Positions 41,592 through 51,655 are shown, numbered from the stretch's first letter. The stretch is 64,000 nucleotides of DNA from Clostridium facile (GCF_014297275.1 NZ_JACOQK010000001.1:2542001-2606000), one strand, 5' to 3'. Notes: generated from the sequence alone by a model not told the origin. Made by a program: numbers and translations.

Positions 41592-44222
41592 TTATTTATT
41601 GTTTAATGCAGCCTGTGCAGCAGCCAGTCTAGCGATTGGCACACGGAATGGAGAACAGGATACATAGTTCAGGCCAACTTTATGGCAGAACTCGATTGTA
41701 GATGGGTCACCACCGTGTTCACCACAGATACCCAGTTTAATGTCTGGACGGGTAGCTCTACCCAGTTCAGCAGCCATTTTAACCAGTTTGCCTACGCCAA
41801 CCTGATCCAATTTAGCGAATGGATCGGATTCGTAGATTTTCTTGTCGTAGTATGCGCCCAAGAATTTACCAGCGTCGTCACGGCTGAAGCCGAATGTCAT
41901 CTGGGTTAAGTCGTTAGTACCGAAGCTGAAGAATTCTGCTTCTTTTGCGATTTCGTCAGCTGTCAGAGCAGCACGAGGAATTTCGATCATAGTACCAACT
42001 TTGTAGGTCAGTTCTGCGCCAGCAGCAGCGATTACTTCATCAGCTGTTTTAGTAACTACGGATTTAACGTAAGCCAATTCTTTTACTTCGCCTACCAGTG
42101 GGATCATGATTTCAGGAACAATGTTCCAGTCAGCATGTCTTGCGTTTACAGCCAAAGCAGCTTGAATAACAGCTTTTGTCTGCATAGCAGCGATTTCTGG
42201 GTAAGTTACAGCCAGACGGCATCCACGGTGACCCATCATTGGGTTGAATTCGTGTAAGCCAGAGATAATAGCTTTGATATCAGCAACTGTTTTACCCATT
42301 TCTTTTGCCAGTTCAGCAATATCGTCTTCTTCAGTTGGAACGAATTCGTGCAGTGGTGGGTCCAGGAAACGGATAGTTACTGGGCAGCCTTCCATTGCTT
42401 CGTACAGTGCTTCAAAGTCACCCTGTTGCATTGGCAGCAATTTAGCCAGAGCAGCTTCTCTTTGTTCCACTGTATCGGAAACGATCATTTCTCTCATTGC
42501 TTTGATTCTGTCAGAATCGAAGAACATGTGCTCTGTACGGCACAAACCAATACCTTCAGCACCAAAGGAACGAGCTTGTTTTGCATCACGAGGAGTATCA
42601 GCATTTGTTCTGATATTCAGGGTTCTGAATTCATCAGCCCATTTCATGATTCTGTCGAAGTTACCAGAGATGGAAGCTTCTACAGTTGGGATTGCTTCGC
42701 CGTAGATGTTACCGGTAGAACCATCCAAGGAGATGTAGTCACCTTCGTGGAATGTTTTGCCACCCAGGGTGAATACTTTTTCTTCTTCGTTGATTTTGAT
42801 ATCGCCACAACCGGATACACAGCATCTACCCATACCACGAGCAACTACAGCAGCGTGGGAGGTCATACCGCCACGAACAGTCAGGATACCCTGAGCGTAG
42901 TTCATACCTTCGATATCTTCTGGGGATGTTTCCAGACGAACCAGGATTACTTTTTCGCCTTTTTGTGTGGTCCATTCTGTAGCGTCGTCAGCTGTAAATA
43001 CAACTTTACCGCAAGCAGCACCAGGAGAAGCTGGCAGAGCGCTACCAACAGGAGTAGCAGCTTTTAAAGCTTTGGTATCAAATGTTGGGTGCAGCAGAGC
43101 ATCCAGAGATCTTGGTTCGATCATAGCTACCGCTTCTTCAGGAGTTCTCATGCCTTCGTCAACCAGGTCGCAAGCAATTTGCAGTGCAGCAGCTGGAGTA
43201 CGTTTACCATTTCTGGTTTGCAGCATGAAGAGTTTGCCTTCTTCAATGGTGAATTCCATATCCTGCATATCTCTGTAGTGTTTTTCCAGAGTATCTACGA
43301 TGTTGCAGAACTGTTCATATACAGCAGGGTTAGTTTCTTTCAGGTGAGAAATTGGTTGAGGAGTACGAACACCAGCAACAACGTCTTCGCCCTGTGCGTT
43401 CATCAGGTATTCACCATACAGGCCTTTTTCACCAGTGGATGGGTTACGGGAGAACGCAACACCAGTACCGGAAGTATCGCCCATGTTACCAAATACCATC
43501 ATCTGAACGTTAACAGCAGTACCCCAGTCGGAAGGGATATCGTTCATTCTTCTGTAGTAGATAGCACGAGGGTTGTCCCAAGAACGGAATACAGCTTTTA
43601 CTGCGCCCATCAGCTGTTCAGCTGGGTCTGTTGGGAAATCAACACCCAATTTTGCTTTGTATTCTGCTTTAAATTGGTTTGCCAATTCTTTCAGGTCGTC
43701 AGCGTCTAATTCGGTATCCAGAGTAACGCCTTTTTTCTCTTTCATTTCGTCGATTAATTCTTCGAAATATTTTTTACCAACTTCCATTACAACGTCGGAG
43801 TACATTTGGATGAAACGACGGTAGGAGTCGTAAGCAAAACGAGGGTTGCCGGTTTTTTTCGCAAAACCTTCTACCACTTCGTCATTTAAGCCCAAGTTCA
43901 GGATAGTATCCATCATACCAGGCATGGAAGCTCTCGCACCGGAACGAACAGAAACCAACAGTGGGTTTTCTGGGTCGCCGAATTTTTTACCGGAGATTTC
44001 TTCCATTTTTTTCATGTGGTCAAAGATCTGTGCTTTGATATCATCATTGATTTCCTGGCCATCTTTGTAGTATTGGGTACAAGCTTCTGTAGTTACTGTG
44101 AAGCCTTGAGGAACTGGCATGCCCAGATTTGTCATTTCAGCCAGGTTTGCGCCTTTACCGCCCAGCAGTTCACGCATGTTTCCGTTACCTTCAGAGAAAA
44201 GGTATACAAATTTGTAGCTCAC
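41592..44222 (-). CDS. ppdK: Pyruvate, phosphate dikinase
   Basis: Interconverts PEP, AMP and PPi with pyruvate, ATP and Pi; in anaerobes it serves PPi-linked glycolysis or PEP regeneration. The 876 residues match the family. N-terminal ATP-grasp (GGKGANLAEMTNLGMPVPQGF, SVRSGARASMPGMMDTILNLG), the swivelling domain with phospho-His in GGMTSHAAVVARGMG, and the C-terminal PEP barrel (SFGTNDLTQMTFGFSRDD, GICGEHGGDP). The start is GTG 44222 with GGAGG about nine bases upstream. It is monocistronic, with a leader of about 170 bases that is GC-rich and structured. Confidence 0.98.
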   Translation of the reverse strand: MSYKFVYLFSEGNGNMRELLGGKGANLAEMTNLGMPVPQGFTVTTEACTQYYKDGQEINDDIKAQIFDHMKKMEEISGKKFGDPENPLLVSVRSGARASMPGMMDTILNLGLNDEVVEGFAKKTGNPRFAYDSYRRFIQMYSDVVMEVGKKYFEELIDEMKEKKGVTLDTELDADDLKELANQFKAEYKAKLGVDFPTDPAEQLMGAVKAVFRSWDNPRAIYYRRMNDIPSDWGTAVNVQMMVFGNMGDTSGTGVAFSRNPSTGEKGLYGEYLMNAQGEDVVAGVRTPQPISHLKETNPAVYEQFCNIVDTLEKHYRDMQDMEFTIEEGKLFMLQTRNGKRTPAAALQIACDLVDEGMRTPEEAVAMIEPRSLDALLHPTFDTKALKAATPVGSALPASPGAACGKVVFTADDATEWTTQKGEKVILVRLETSPEDIEGMNYAQGILTVRGGMTSHAAVVARGMGRCCVSGCGDIKINEEEKVFTLGGKTFHEGDYISLDGSTGNIYGEAIPTVEASISGNFDRIMKWADEFRTLNIRTNADTPRDAKQARSFGAEGIGLCRTEHMFFDSDRIKAMREMIVSDTVEQREAALAKLLPMQQGDFEALYEAMEGCPVTIRFLDPPLHEFVPTEEDDIAELAKEMGKTVADIKAIISGLHEFNPMMGHRGCRLAVTYPEIAAMQTKAVIQAALAVNARHADWNIVPEIMIPLVGEVKELAYVKSVVTKTADEVIAAAGAELTYKVGTMIEIPRAALTADEIAKEAEFFSFGTNDLTQMTFGFSRDDAGKFLGAYYDKKIYESDPFAKLDQVGVGKLVKMAAELGRATRPDIKLGICGEHGGDPSTIEFCHKVGLNYVSCSPFRVPIARLAAAQAALNNK

Positions 44223-44263
44223 TGAGATCTACCTCCATAAAATAATAAGATAAAAGTCTTGGC

Positions 44264-44388
44264 ACCCGCCTGCCGCTGTTTGGCAGTAGTTCCATCCGCA
44301 CAGGGCGATTGGGTACGGGCTTTATGAATAACCGAATTTTATGCAAGGAAAAAACGCCAACAAGATCCTCCTTGTCCGCATTTTCCTT
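44264..44388 (-). promoter_or_regulatory. Structured leader RNA of ppdK: hairpin plus three-way junction
   Basis: On the minus strand a hairpin comes first (AAGGAAAA with TTTTCCTT, inner ACAAG/CTTGT; 44388-44345). Then a GC-rich block folds as a three-way junction: outer GCCCG/CGGGT (44320-44316 with 44268-44264), arm one CCAATCGC-CCTGT-GCGGATGG (44312-44292, one A-A mismatch), linker AACTA, arm two CTGCC-AAACAGC-GGCAG (44286-44270). The block is far richer in GC than its flanks and ends 41 bases before the start codon. I match it to no known riboswitch. Confidence 0.5.
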
Positions 44389-44399
44389 AGAATCATCCG

Positions 44400-44451
44400 A
44401 TTATACTACACTAATAATTAAAAATAATTAGTGTTGACTGCCTTTATTATA
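44400..44451 (-). promoter_or_regulatory. Two -10 elements and an operator-like dyad before ppdK
   Basis: Minus-strand TATAAT boxes occur at 44405-44400 and at 44451-44446, the latter with TGG before it (extended -10). Between them ACACTAAT (44408-44415) and ATTAGTGT (44427-44434) form an 8+8 dyad over the -35 region of the proximal box, a likely regulator site. Confidence 0.45.
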
Positions 44452-44533
44452 CCAGATAGGTAGACGAATTGCTACCATAATAAAGAAAAATTTTTTCATT
44501 TTATTTAATTTTAACCGAGGTGACAAACTTCAG

Positions 44534-44582
44534 TTTCCACTTATTGAAATATTTATATAAAATGATTAATTTTAAGTGGAAA
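44534..44582. repeat. Inverted repeat in the ppdK-glmU gap
   Basis: TTTCCACTTA and TAAGTGGAAA are perfect 10-base arms separated by 29 bases of AT-rich sequence. No U-run follows in either direction that would make it a normal terminator. Confidence 0.6.
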
Positions 44583-44652
44583 AATAGCGTTTTTTGCATG
44601 AATCAAAGTGAAAAATACAGAAATTTTGGTATTTTGTCATGGAACTGTATTG

Positions 44653-44680
44653 TTGTGTTTTTGTAAAACTATGTTATAAT
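44653..44680 (+). promoter_or_regulatory. Promoter of glmU
   Basis: TTGTGT and TATAAT are 16 bases apart, with TG-T before the -10 (extended). The leader is about 115 bases. Confidence 0.6.
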
Positions 44681-44800
44681 AAAATTGAGATAAATTCGGT
44701 TAAAAAAACTTACCATTACAACACAAGGCAGATGAAATAAAAAACTGCCTCTGCGTTTATATTGATTGAAAAAACAAAATAGAATATGGAGTGATTCTTT

Positions 44801-46186
44801 TTGGAACAAAACAGCGCGATTATTTTAGCGGCTGGCGCTGGAAAACGGATGAAATCCAGCAAACCAAAAGTCCTGTGTGAAGTACTGCTAAAACCCATGT
44901 TGGGATGGGTTTTAACTTCCTGTGAGCAGGCAGGGATCCCACATGTTTGTGTCGTTACCGGACATGGAAGGGAACAGGTAGAAGCGTATTTGGATGGCAA
45001 ATATGAGACAGCTGTTCAACAGGAACAGAAAGGCACAGGTCATGCTGTGCTATGTGCGGAAACGTTTTTGAAACAGCACCTGGATGGTGATGTTGTTGTA
45101 TTGTGTGGGGACGCCCCGTTTATGGATGGACAAACCATCCAGAGGGCACATGAGTACCATCAACAGCAGGGGAACGCGGTTACAGTGATTTCCGCAAATT
45201 TGGAACAGCCCTTTGGCTATGGACGTATTATCCGGGACAATGGACAAGTGACTGGAATTGTAGAGCAAAAAGACGCAACTGAGGAACAAAAACAGATCAC
45301 GGAAGTCAATTCAGGTACATACTGGTTTAAGGCGGCGGACCTGTTGCAGGTTTTAACAGAAATTAAACCAAATAACGCCCAAGGGGAATATTATTTGACC
45401 GACGCGGTGGAATTGTTACTACAGCAAGGAAAAAAAGCTGGTGCCTATCAGGCAGAGGATGCTAATGTTATTTTAGGGGCGAATGACCGCAAAACGCTCT
45501 ATCGTTTGAACACGATTGCCAGGGAAAAGATTTTAGAACAGCATATGGAGAATGGTGTGGAATTTGTTTGTACGGATGGAGTTGTCATTGGACCTGACGT
45601 TGTCATTGGGATGGAAACCCAGATCCTACCAGGAACCATTTTAAAAGGGAAAACTACCATCGGCACACAATGTGTGATTGGTCCAAACAGCCTTGTAAAA
45701 GATACCACTGTTGGTGACCGTTGTGTATTAAATGCTACCCAGGCTTATGATAGTATCATCCATGAAGATGTTACCATTGGTCCATTTGTGCAGATCCGTC
45801 CAAACTGTGAAATCCATCACAAAGCCCATATTGGCGATTTTGTGGAAGTGAAAAACTCCACGATTGGCGCGGGAACCGCTGTTGCCCATTTAACCTATGT
45901 TGGAGATAGCGATGTAGGAAGCAATGTCAATTTTGGTTGTGGTGTAGTAACAGTAAATTACGATGGCGTGAACAAGCACCGCACCACGATTGAAGACGAT
46001 GCGTTTATTGGATGTAATACCAACTTAGTAGCTCCGGTAAGAGTGGGAAAAGGCGCTTATACAGCCGCAGGGTCAACGATTACCAAAGATGTACCAGATG
46101 GTGCTTTGGGGATTGAACGCGCTCAGCAGACAATCAAAGAAGGTTTTGCAACACGTAAACTAAAAGGCCGTAAGAAAAAAGCATAG
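44801..46186 (+). CDS. glmU: Bifunctional UDP-N-acetylglucosamine synthesis protein
   Basis: Acetylates glucosamine-1-P and then adds UMP, giving UDP-GlcNAc for peptidoglycan; MurA, encoded at 59.7 kb, uses the product. 461 residues. The N-terminal pyrophosphorylase shows IILAAGAGKRMKSSKPKVL; the C-terminal half is a left-handed beta-helix of hexapeptide repeats (VVIGPDVVIGMETQI and on) with the acetyltransferase block NFGCGVVTVNYDGVNKHRT. The start is TTG 44801 with GGAGTG eight bases before. It is followed by prs after about 100 bases, as in Bacillus (gcaD-prs). Confidence 0.97.
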   Translation: MEQNSAIILAAGAGKRMKSSKPKVLCEVLLKPMLGWVLTSCEQAGIPHVCVVTGHGREQVEAYLDGKYETAVQQEQKGTGHAVLCAETFLKQHLDGDVVVLCGDAPFMDGQTIQRAHEYHQQQGNAVTVISANLEQPFGYGRIIRDNGQVTGIVEQKDATEEQKQITEVNSGTYWFKAADLLQVLTEIKPNNAQGEYYLTDAVELLLQQGKKAGAYQAEDANVILGANDRKTLYRLNTIAREKILEQHMENGVEFVCTDGVVIGPDVVIGMETQILPGTILKGKTTIGTQCVIGPNSLVKDTTVGDRCVLNATQAYDSIIHEDVTIGPFVQIRPNCEIHHKAHIGDFVEVKNSTIGAGTAVAHLTYVGDSDVGSNVNFGCGVVTVNYDGVNKHRTTIEDDAFIGCNTNLVAPVRVGKGAYTAAGSTITKDVPDGALGIERAQQTIKEGFATRKLKGRKKKA

Positions 46187-46284
46187 CTTACGGGGATAGT
46201 ATTGTTTTTATTTACAATTATTTGGAACAAACCCTTGATAACAAGGGGAAAATAATAAACAGGGAACCAAAGGAGAATGTTTCT

Positions 46285-47244
46285 ATGAGTTTACATGGTA
46301 AGGATATTAAAATTTTTGCTGGAAATGGCAGCAAGCATGTGGCAGCCCACATTGCCAAAGAACTTGGCCTTCCAGTAGGGGACGCAGAAGTTTCTACCTT
46401 TAGCGATGGAGAGATTTCTGTATCAATCAAAGAATCCGTTAGGGGTTCTGACTGTTTCGTGGTACAGTCTACCTGCCAGCCAGTTAACACCCATATTATG
46501 GAGCTGTTGATTATGATTGACGCGTTAAAACGCGCTTCTGCAGGTAGAATTACAGCAGTAATTCCGTATTTTGGGTATGCTCGCCAAGATAGAAAAGCAA
46601 AGGCACGTGATCCAATTTCCGCTAAACTAGTAGCTGATTTGATTTCCACTGCCGGTGCTGACCGTATTTTAACAATGGATTTACATGCTCCTCAAATTCA
46701 AGGTTTCTTTGATATTCCTGTGGATCACCTGTTGGGCGTTCCAATTTTAGCGCCTTATTTTGAAAAAAGATTTGAATCCTGTAAAGATGATTTGATGGTG
46801 GTTTCTCCAGATTTAGGTTCTGTTACCCGTGCTCGCAACTTTGCAGCCCGTGTGGACGCTCCTCTTGCTATTGTGGATAAACGCCGTCAGAGAGCAAATG
46901 TATGTGAAGTAATGAACATCATTGGTAATGTACAGGGAAAAAAGGTTGTTATTGTTGACGATATGATTGATACTGCTGGTACTTTGTGCAATGCAGCCAA
47001 AGCAATTATTGATGTTGGTGGTGCTACTGAAGTATATGCTTGCGCTACCCATGGCGTTTTGTCCGGTCCAGCGATTGAACGCTTGGAAAACAGTGTTATT
47101 AAAGAGTTAGTTATCTTGGATACCATTGAACAGCCAAAAGAAAAAATGATGGACAAATTAACTATTTTGCCAGTGGCTCCTGTTTTTGCGGAAGCAATTG
47201 AAAGAATTTATGAGGATAAACCAGTATCCCCATTGTTTGGTTAA
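46285..47244 (+). CDS. prs: Ribose-phosphate pyrophosphokinase
   Basis: Makes PRPP from ribose 5-phosphate and ATP, feeding PurF, Upp and other phosphoribosyltransferases. 319 residues from ATG 46285, after AAAGGAG; an in-frame start at 46222 would add a tail not seen in the family. KIFAGNGSKHVAAHIAKELG at the start, YFGYARQDRKAKARDPISAKL (ATP flexible loop) and VIVDDMIDTAGTL (PRPP loop) are diagnostic. A hairpin with a short T-run follows before pth. Confidence 0.97.
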   Translation: MSLHGKDIKIFAGNGSKHVAAHIAKELGLPVGDAEVSTFSDGEISVSIKESVRGSDCFVVQSTCQPVNTHIMELLIMIDALKRASAGRITAVIPYFGYARQDRKAKARDPISAKLVADLISTAGADRILTMDLHAPQIQGFFDIPVDHLLGVPILAPYFEKRFESCKDDLMVVSPDLGSVTRARNFAARVDAPLAIVDKRRQRANVCEVMNIIGNVQGKKVVIVDDMIDTAGTLCNAAKAIIDVGGATEVYACATHGVLSGPAIERLENSVIKELVILDTIEQPKEKMMDKLTILPVAPVFAEAIERIYEDKPVSPLFG

Positions 47245-47274
47245 TTTGAATACGAGATATCGAAATATTTGTAT

Positions 47275-47303
47275 AGAGGGTGGTTGTGACAACTACCCTC
47301 TTT
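47275..47303 (+). terminator. Terminator or attenuator between prs and pth
   Basis: AGAGGGT and GTTG pair with CAAC and ACCCTCT around TGA, one internal mismatch, followed by only three T; partial read-through into pth is likely. Confidence 0.65.
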
Positions 47304-47343
47304 GCTGTCATTTTTCTAAACTACCGTTTCAGGAGGACAAATT

Positions 47344-47973
47344 ATGGCAAATATTTTTGAATTGTTTGATAAAATAAAAACGGGAGGGTCTCATTCCTCC
47401 GGTGCGGTGGAATACCTAATTGTAGGATTGGGAAACCCGGGAGAACGTTATGCCCATACAAGGCATAACGTAGGATTTATGGCGGTTGATACGATCGCCA
47501 AGCAGTTTGGAGTGGAAATCAAACGCTCCAAATTTAAGGGACTTACTACTACTTGTACGATTTCTGGAAAACAGTGCCTGCTGTTAAAGCCTACTACTTT
47601 TATGAATTTGAGTGGGGAGTCGGTGGAAGCGGCTGCCAGCTATTACAATATCCCTATGGAACATGTACTGGTATTATTTGATGATATTTCGCTGGAACCC
47701 TCCCGTTTACGTATCCGTAGGAAAGGAAGCCATGGTGGACACAATGGAATCCGCAATATTATTGATATGACCGGGGAAGAAGATTTTCCTAGAATCAAAA
47801 TTGGAGTGGGGAAAAAGCCAAATCCCAACTATGACTTGGCGGATTGGGTATTAAGCAGTTTTACTTCCAAAGAGATGGAAGGAATTTCTGAGGCAATTCA
47901 GAAAGCGGTAAAAGCAACCGAACTAATTATAGCTGGGGAAATTGATAAAGCGATGAATTTATACAATAGTTGA
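47344..47973 (+). CDS. pth: Peptidyl-tRNA hydrolase
   Basis: Recycles peptidyl-tRNAs released prematurely from ribosomes. 209 residues, with an extra N-terminal tail of about 20 residues (ANIFELFDKIKTGGSH) before the usual start YLIVGLGNPGERYAHTRHNVGF, which holds the catalytic His. TTFMNLSGESV, and FDDISLEPSRLRIRRKGSHGGHNGIRNI complete the family marks. AGGAGG directly before ATG 47344 supports the longer start. The pth-mfd order is the same as in Bacillus. Confidence 0.96.
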   Translation: MANIFELFDKIKTGGSHSSGAVEYLIVGLGNPGERYAHTRHNVGFMAVDTIAKQFGVEIKRSKFKGLTTTCTISGKQCLLLKPTTFMNLSGESVEAAASYYNIPMEHVLVLFDDISLEPSRLRIRRKGSHGGHNGIRNIIDMTGEEDFPRIKIGVGKKPNPNYDLADWVLSSFTSKEMEGISEAIQKAVKATELIIAGEIDKAMNLYNS

Positions 47974-48032
47974 GAATAGAATAAAAGCAAGAGAAATTTC
48001 TGGTGGAAATAAAGCAGAAAGCGGGAATCGAT

Positions 48033-51000
48033 ATGGGTGTTTTTCAAAATTTGATTCAAACAGTACCACAATTTAACCAGATACAACAACATATTGCGCA
48101 AAAATCACTACCTGTTTTGGTGGTAGGGCTTTCTTCTGTGCATAAAGCAAATTTGATCCAAGTCATTGCACAACAGGAATCCCCGGTATTGGTATTAACC
48201 GATGATGACCAATCTGCACGCAGGCTCAGTGAGGATTTCAACCAGATGTATGGCCAGGAAAGTTCTGCTGTATATCCTTATCGGGATTTTATTTTGCGTC
48301 CTATTGAAACGGTGTCACGGGAATACGAATACCTCCGTTTAAATGTATTGTCTCGTTTAGCAAAAGGAGAATTAAAGGCAGTATTTGCAGGTATCAATGC
48401 CGCTATACAGTATACCATTCCAAAAGATAGGCTACTGCAAGCGACAGTATCCTTCTATCCAGGGGACCAAGTTTCCTTGGATGCTGTTGTACACAAGCTG
48501 GTTGCAGCTGGATACACCAGGCGTCCTCAGGTAGATGGTACTGCCCAATTTTCTGTCCGTGGCGGTATTGTAGATTTTTTCCCTACTGGCAGTTTAGAGC
48601 CTGTCCGCATTGAGTTCTGGGGAGATGAAATTGACACGATCAGTAATTTTGACCTGGACAGCCAAAGAAGGACAGAAAACTTGCAACAAGTAGAGATTAC
48701 TCCTGCTACTGAGATACTGTTTGAAACGGAACAGGAATTTCAGGAAAGGCTCAAGCAGCTCATCGATGGGTTGGAGGATTCTCCACAAACGGAGAAGGTA
48801 CGCCTGCACCTATCCGAAGAATTGAAACGCCTGGAAGGCAATTTGGATTTAAATGACAAGGATAAATATATTCCACTCGCTTACCAGAAGCCAGGGACGC
48901 TGTTGGATTATTTTTCGGAGCAATTGGTTTTTGTCAGTGAATGGTCAGATATCAAAGAATCCGCCCGGGCTTTTGAAATTCAAATGCAGGAAGATTTGAA
49001 AATATTATTGGAAGATGGGATGATCTGTAATGGTATCCACCAGTTTCATCGTCCATTTGCTTCTGTTTCCCAATGGATTACCGAAGGGAACTCTGTTTTT
49101 TTGGATACATTTGCCCATTCCCATCACGATTTGCAGCTCAAACAACTGGTTTCTATCAATGCAATGCAGAACTCCGGCTGGAGTGGAGAGATAAAACTAC
49201 TTTGTGATGACTTGGCAGAATACAAACTGCAAAAATACACCGTAGTTATCATGGCTGGAACGCAAAAATTTGCGAATGTTTTAGCGCATGATTTAGAAAA
49301 AGAGGGATATCTTGCGGTTCCTGCCACAGTGGATACCAAACTAGAGGATGGCGGTTTCTATGTTATGGCGGGAAGCTTGTCTGCTGGGTTTGAATACCCG
49401 GATGGTCGGGTTGCCCTAATTACTCATGCCAAAACGCAACCTTTGGGTACCAGGAAAAAAGTGAAAAAACGCAAAGGGGAAGAAATTAAAAGTTTATCCG
49501 ATATCAGCATAGGAGACTACGTCGTTCATTCGTCCCATGGAATAGGAGTATTTGATGGGATTACCAACTTAAATTTACAGGGGATTTCCAAAGATTATAT
49601 CAAGATTAAATATGCGGGAAGCGACGCTTTATATGTACCAGTAACCCAGCTAGATATGGTTTCTAAATACATTGGTCCCCGTGACAATGGCAGAGTGCGG
49701 CTGAATAAATTAAATAATGATGAGTGGCATAAAACAAGAAGCCGTGTGAAAAAAGCAGTGGCAGAGATGGCGGATGAACTAATACGCTTATATGCGGAAC
49801 GTGCTAAAACCAAAGGCTACGCTTTCTCTAAGGACAATGAATGGCAGAGGGAATTTGAAGAACACTTTGAATATGAAGAAACCGAAGATCAGCTGCAATG
49901 TATTGCGGAAATCAAAGAGGATATGGAAAGCGAACGTCCCATGGATCGCTTGCTTTGTGGGGATGTGGGGTTTGGAAAAACAGAAGTAGCGTTGCGGGCA
50001 GCGTTTAAATGTATTTTAGACGGAAAGCAATGTGCTATTTTGTGTCCAACTACCATTTTAGCCTGGCAGCATTACCAAACTGCCTTAGCGAGAGTCGGGA
50101 ATTTTCCAGTCAATATTGAACTGCTCTCCCGTTTCCGTTCCCCAAAACAGCAAAAGGAAATCATCAAAAAATTAAAGAGCGGCGAAATAGATTTTATAAT
50201 TGGAACCCACCGCTTGGTACAACAGGACATTGAGTTTAAGGATCTAGGTTTGGCAATTATTGATGAAGAACAGCGGTTTGGGGTAGCCCATAAGGAACGG
50301 TTTAAAGAGATGTTCCGTGGAGTGGATGTATTGACCTTATCCGCTACCCCGATTCCCCGTACCTTAAATATGGCGATGTCGGGTATTCGGGATATGTCAG
50401 TGATTGAGCAGCCACCACAAGATCGTCATCCGATTCAAACTTATGTAATGGAGCATGACAATGGAGTATTGGTGGATGCAATGAAGCGGGAACTAAGAAG
50501 GGATGGACAGGTTTATTATATTCACAACCGGGTAGAATCCATCCAAAGTTGTGCGGCCCAATTGCAGCAATATTTGCCGGACGCAAGGATTGGCGTTGCC
50601 CATGGAAAGATGAATGAACTGCAGCTCTCAAAAATTTGGAAGCAATTGATGGACCATGAGCTGGATATTCTTGTTTGTACCACATTGATTGAGACCGGAG
50701 TGGACGTCCCCAACTGTAATACCTTGATTATTGAGGATGCTGACCATTTAGGGCTTTCCCAGCTTTACCAGTTGCGGGGAAGGGTGGGACGTTCCAAACG
50801 GCGCGCCTTTGCTTATTTTACCTTCCGCCGTGGAAAAGTGTTGACAGAAGTGGCGAACAAACGGCTTTCTGCTATACGGGAGTTTACCAAGTTTGGTTCC
50901 GGGTTCCGAATTGCATTACGGGACTTGGAAATCCGTGGGGCGGGGAGCATCCTTGGAGAACGTCAGCATGGGCATATGGAAGCAGTAGGATATGACCTCT

Positions 51001-51503
51001 ATTTGAAAATGCTTTCGGATGCTGTTAGCGAAAAACAAGGGGTTGCACCTCCTGCAAGGGTAGAAGAATGTCTGATTGATGTTCCAATTGCCGCCCATAT
51101 TCCAGAGCAATATATTGAGAACCTTTCCCAGAGGCTAGATGTTTACCGTAAGATTGCAGCGGTAGGGACTCAGGAAGAAAGTATGGAGTTAATGGATGAA
51201 TTAATTGACCGTTTTGGGGAACCTCCAAAATCGGTACAAGGATTGTTGGATATTGCTATTTTGCGTGCGTCAGCTGCTAGGTTGGGATTTGTAGAAATCA
51301 GTCAGAGCAATACCAATATGCTATTTTATCCAAAGCAATTGAATATGGAGGTCGCCTCCTATTTGGTTGGAAAGCTAAAAGGCAGAGTTTTGGTAAACGC
51401 CGGGAAACGTCCATATCTCTCGGTCCGTATGAATGGAAAAAAGCCATTGGAAGTGATTCAGGAAGTATTGGAGATTTCAAATTTTTCAGAAAACACTTTG
51501 TAA
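48033..51503 (+). CDS. mfd: Transcription-repair coupling factor
   Basis: DNA translocase that removes stalled RNA polymerase and recruits UvrA. 1156 residues from ATG 48033; a GTG at 48003 in frame is possible but both have weak ribosome sites. In order: UvrB-homology region (ILRPIETVSREYEYLRLNVLSRL), RNA-polymerase-interaction domain near 480-560 (IGDYVVHSSHGIGVFDGI), Walker A GDVGFGKTEVA, DEEQ box IIDEEQRFGVAHKER, SATPIPRTL, and the TRG-type region before the C-terminal D7 domain. It follows pth by 59 bases. Confidence 0.96.
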   Translation: MGVFQNLIQTVPQFNQIQQHIAQKSLPVLVVGLSSVHKANLIQVIAQQESPVLVLTDDDQSARRLSEDFNQMYGQESSAVYPYRDFILRPIETVSREYEYLRLNVLSRLAKGELKAVFAGINAAIQYTIPKDRLLQATVSFYPGDQVSLDAVVHKLVAAGYTRRPQVDGTAQFSVRGGIVDFFPTGSLEPVRIEFWGDEIDTISNFDLDSQRRTENLQQVEITPATEILFETEQEFQERLKQLIDGLEDSPQTEKVRLHLSEELKRLEGNLDLNDKDKYIPLAYQKPGTLLDYFSEQLVFVSEWSDIKESARAFEIQMQEDLKILLEDGMICNGIHQFHRPFASVSQWITEGNSVFLDTFAHSHHDLQLKQLVSINAMQNSGWSGEIKLLCDDLAEYKLQKYTVVIMAGTQKFANVLAHDLEKEGYLAVPATVDTKLEDGGFYVMAGSLSAGFEYPDGRVALITHAKTQPLGTRKKVKKRKGEEIKSLSDISIGDYVVHSSHGIGVFDGITNLNLQGISKDYIKIKYAGSDALYVPVTQLDMVSKYIGPRDNGRVRLNKLNNDEWHKTRSRVKKAVAEMADELIRLYAERAKTKGYAFSKDNEWQREFEEHFEYEETEDQLQCIAEIKEDMESERPMDRLLCGDVGFGKTEVALRAAFKCILDGKQCAILCPTTILAWQHYQTALARVGNFPVNIELLSRFRSPKQQKEIIKKLKSGEIDFIIGTHRLVQQDIEFKDLGLAIIDEEQRFGVAHKERFKEMFRGVDVLTLSATPIPRTLNMAMSGIRDMSVIEQPPQDRHPIQTYVMEHDNGVLVDAMKRELRRDGQVYYIHNRVESIQSCAAQLQQYLPDARIGVAHGKMNELQLSKIWKQLMDHELDILVCTTLIETGVDVPNCNTLIIEDADHLGLSQLYQLRGRVGRSKRRAFAYFTFRRGKVLTEVANKRLSAIREFTKFGSGFRIALRDLEIRGAGSILGERQHGHMEAVGYDLYLKMLSDAVSEKQGVAPPARVEECLIDVPIAAHIPEQYIENLSQRLDVYRKIAAVGTQEESMELMDELIDRFGEPPKSVQGLLDIAILRASAARLGFVEISQSNTNMLFYPKQLNMEVASYLVGKLKGRVLVNAGKRPYLSVRMNGKKPLEVIQEVLEISNFSENTL

Positions 51504-51516
51504 ACGTCTGATAAAA

Positions 51517-51548
51517 TACTGGACTTTTTTGTCTATATATTGTATAAT
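51517..51548 (+). promoter_or_regulatory. Promoter of the SurA/PrsA-like lipoprotein gene
   Basis: TGGACT (51520-51525) and TATAAT (51543-51548) are 17 bases apart. The -35 is within TACTGGACTTTTT, a string repeated twice before murA. The leader then has a hairpin ATCAAAC-TTCT-GTTTGAT (51572-51589). Confidence 0.7.
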
Positions 51549-51655
51549 ATCCTATAGTTTGTCTGTGATGAATCAAACTTCTGTTTGATGAAGTAATAAA
51601 TATGGGGAAAAACGGGCAATACAATACGAAAATTCCATATTGGAGGAAAAATAAA

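Noticed and set aside
42348..43709. Long plus-strand ORFs of up to 239 codons antisense to ppdK
   Set aside because: They mirror the ppdK reading frame, lack ribosome sites and have low-quality composition; ppdK is intact with all motifs.
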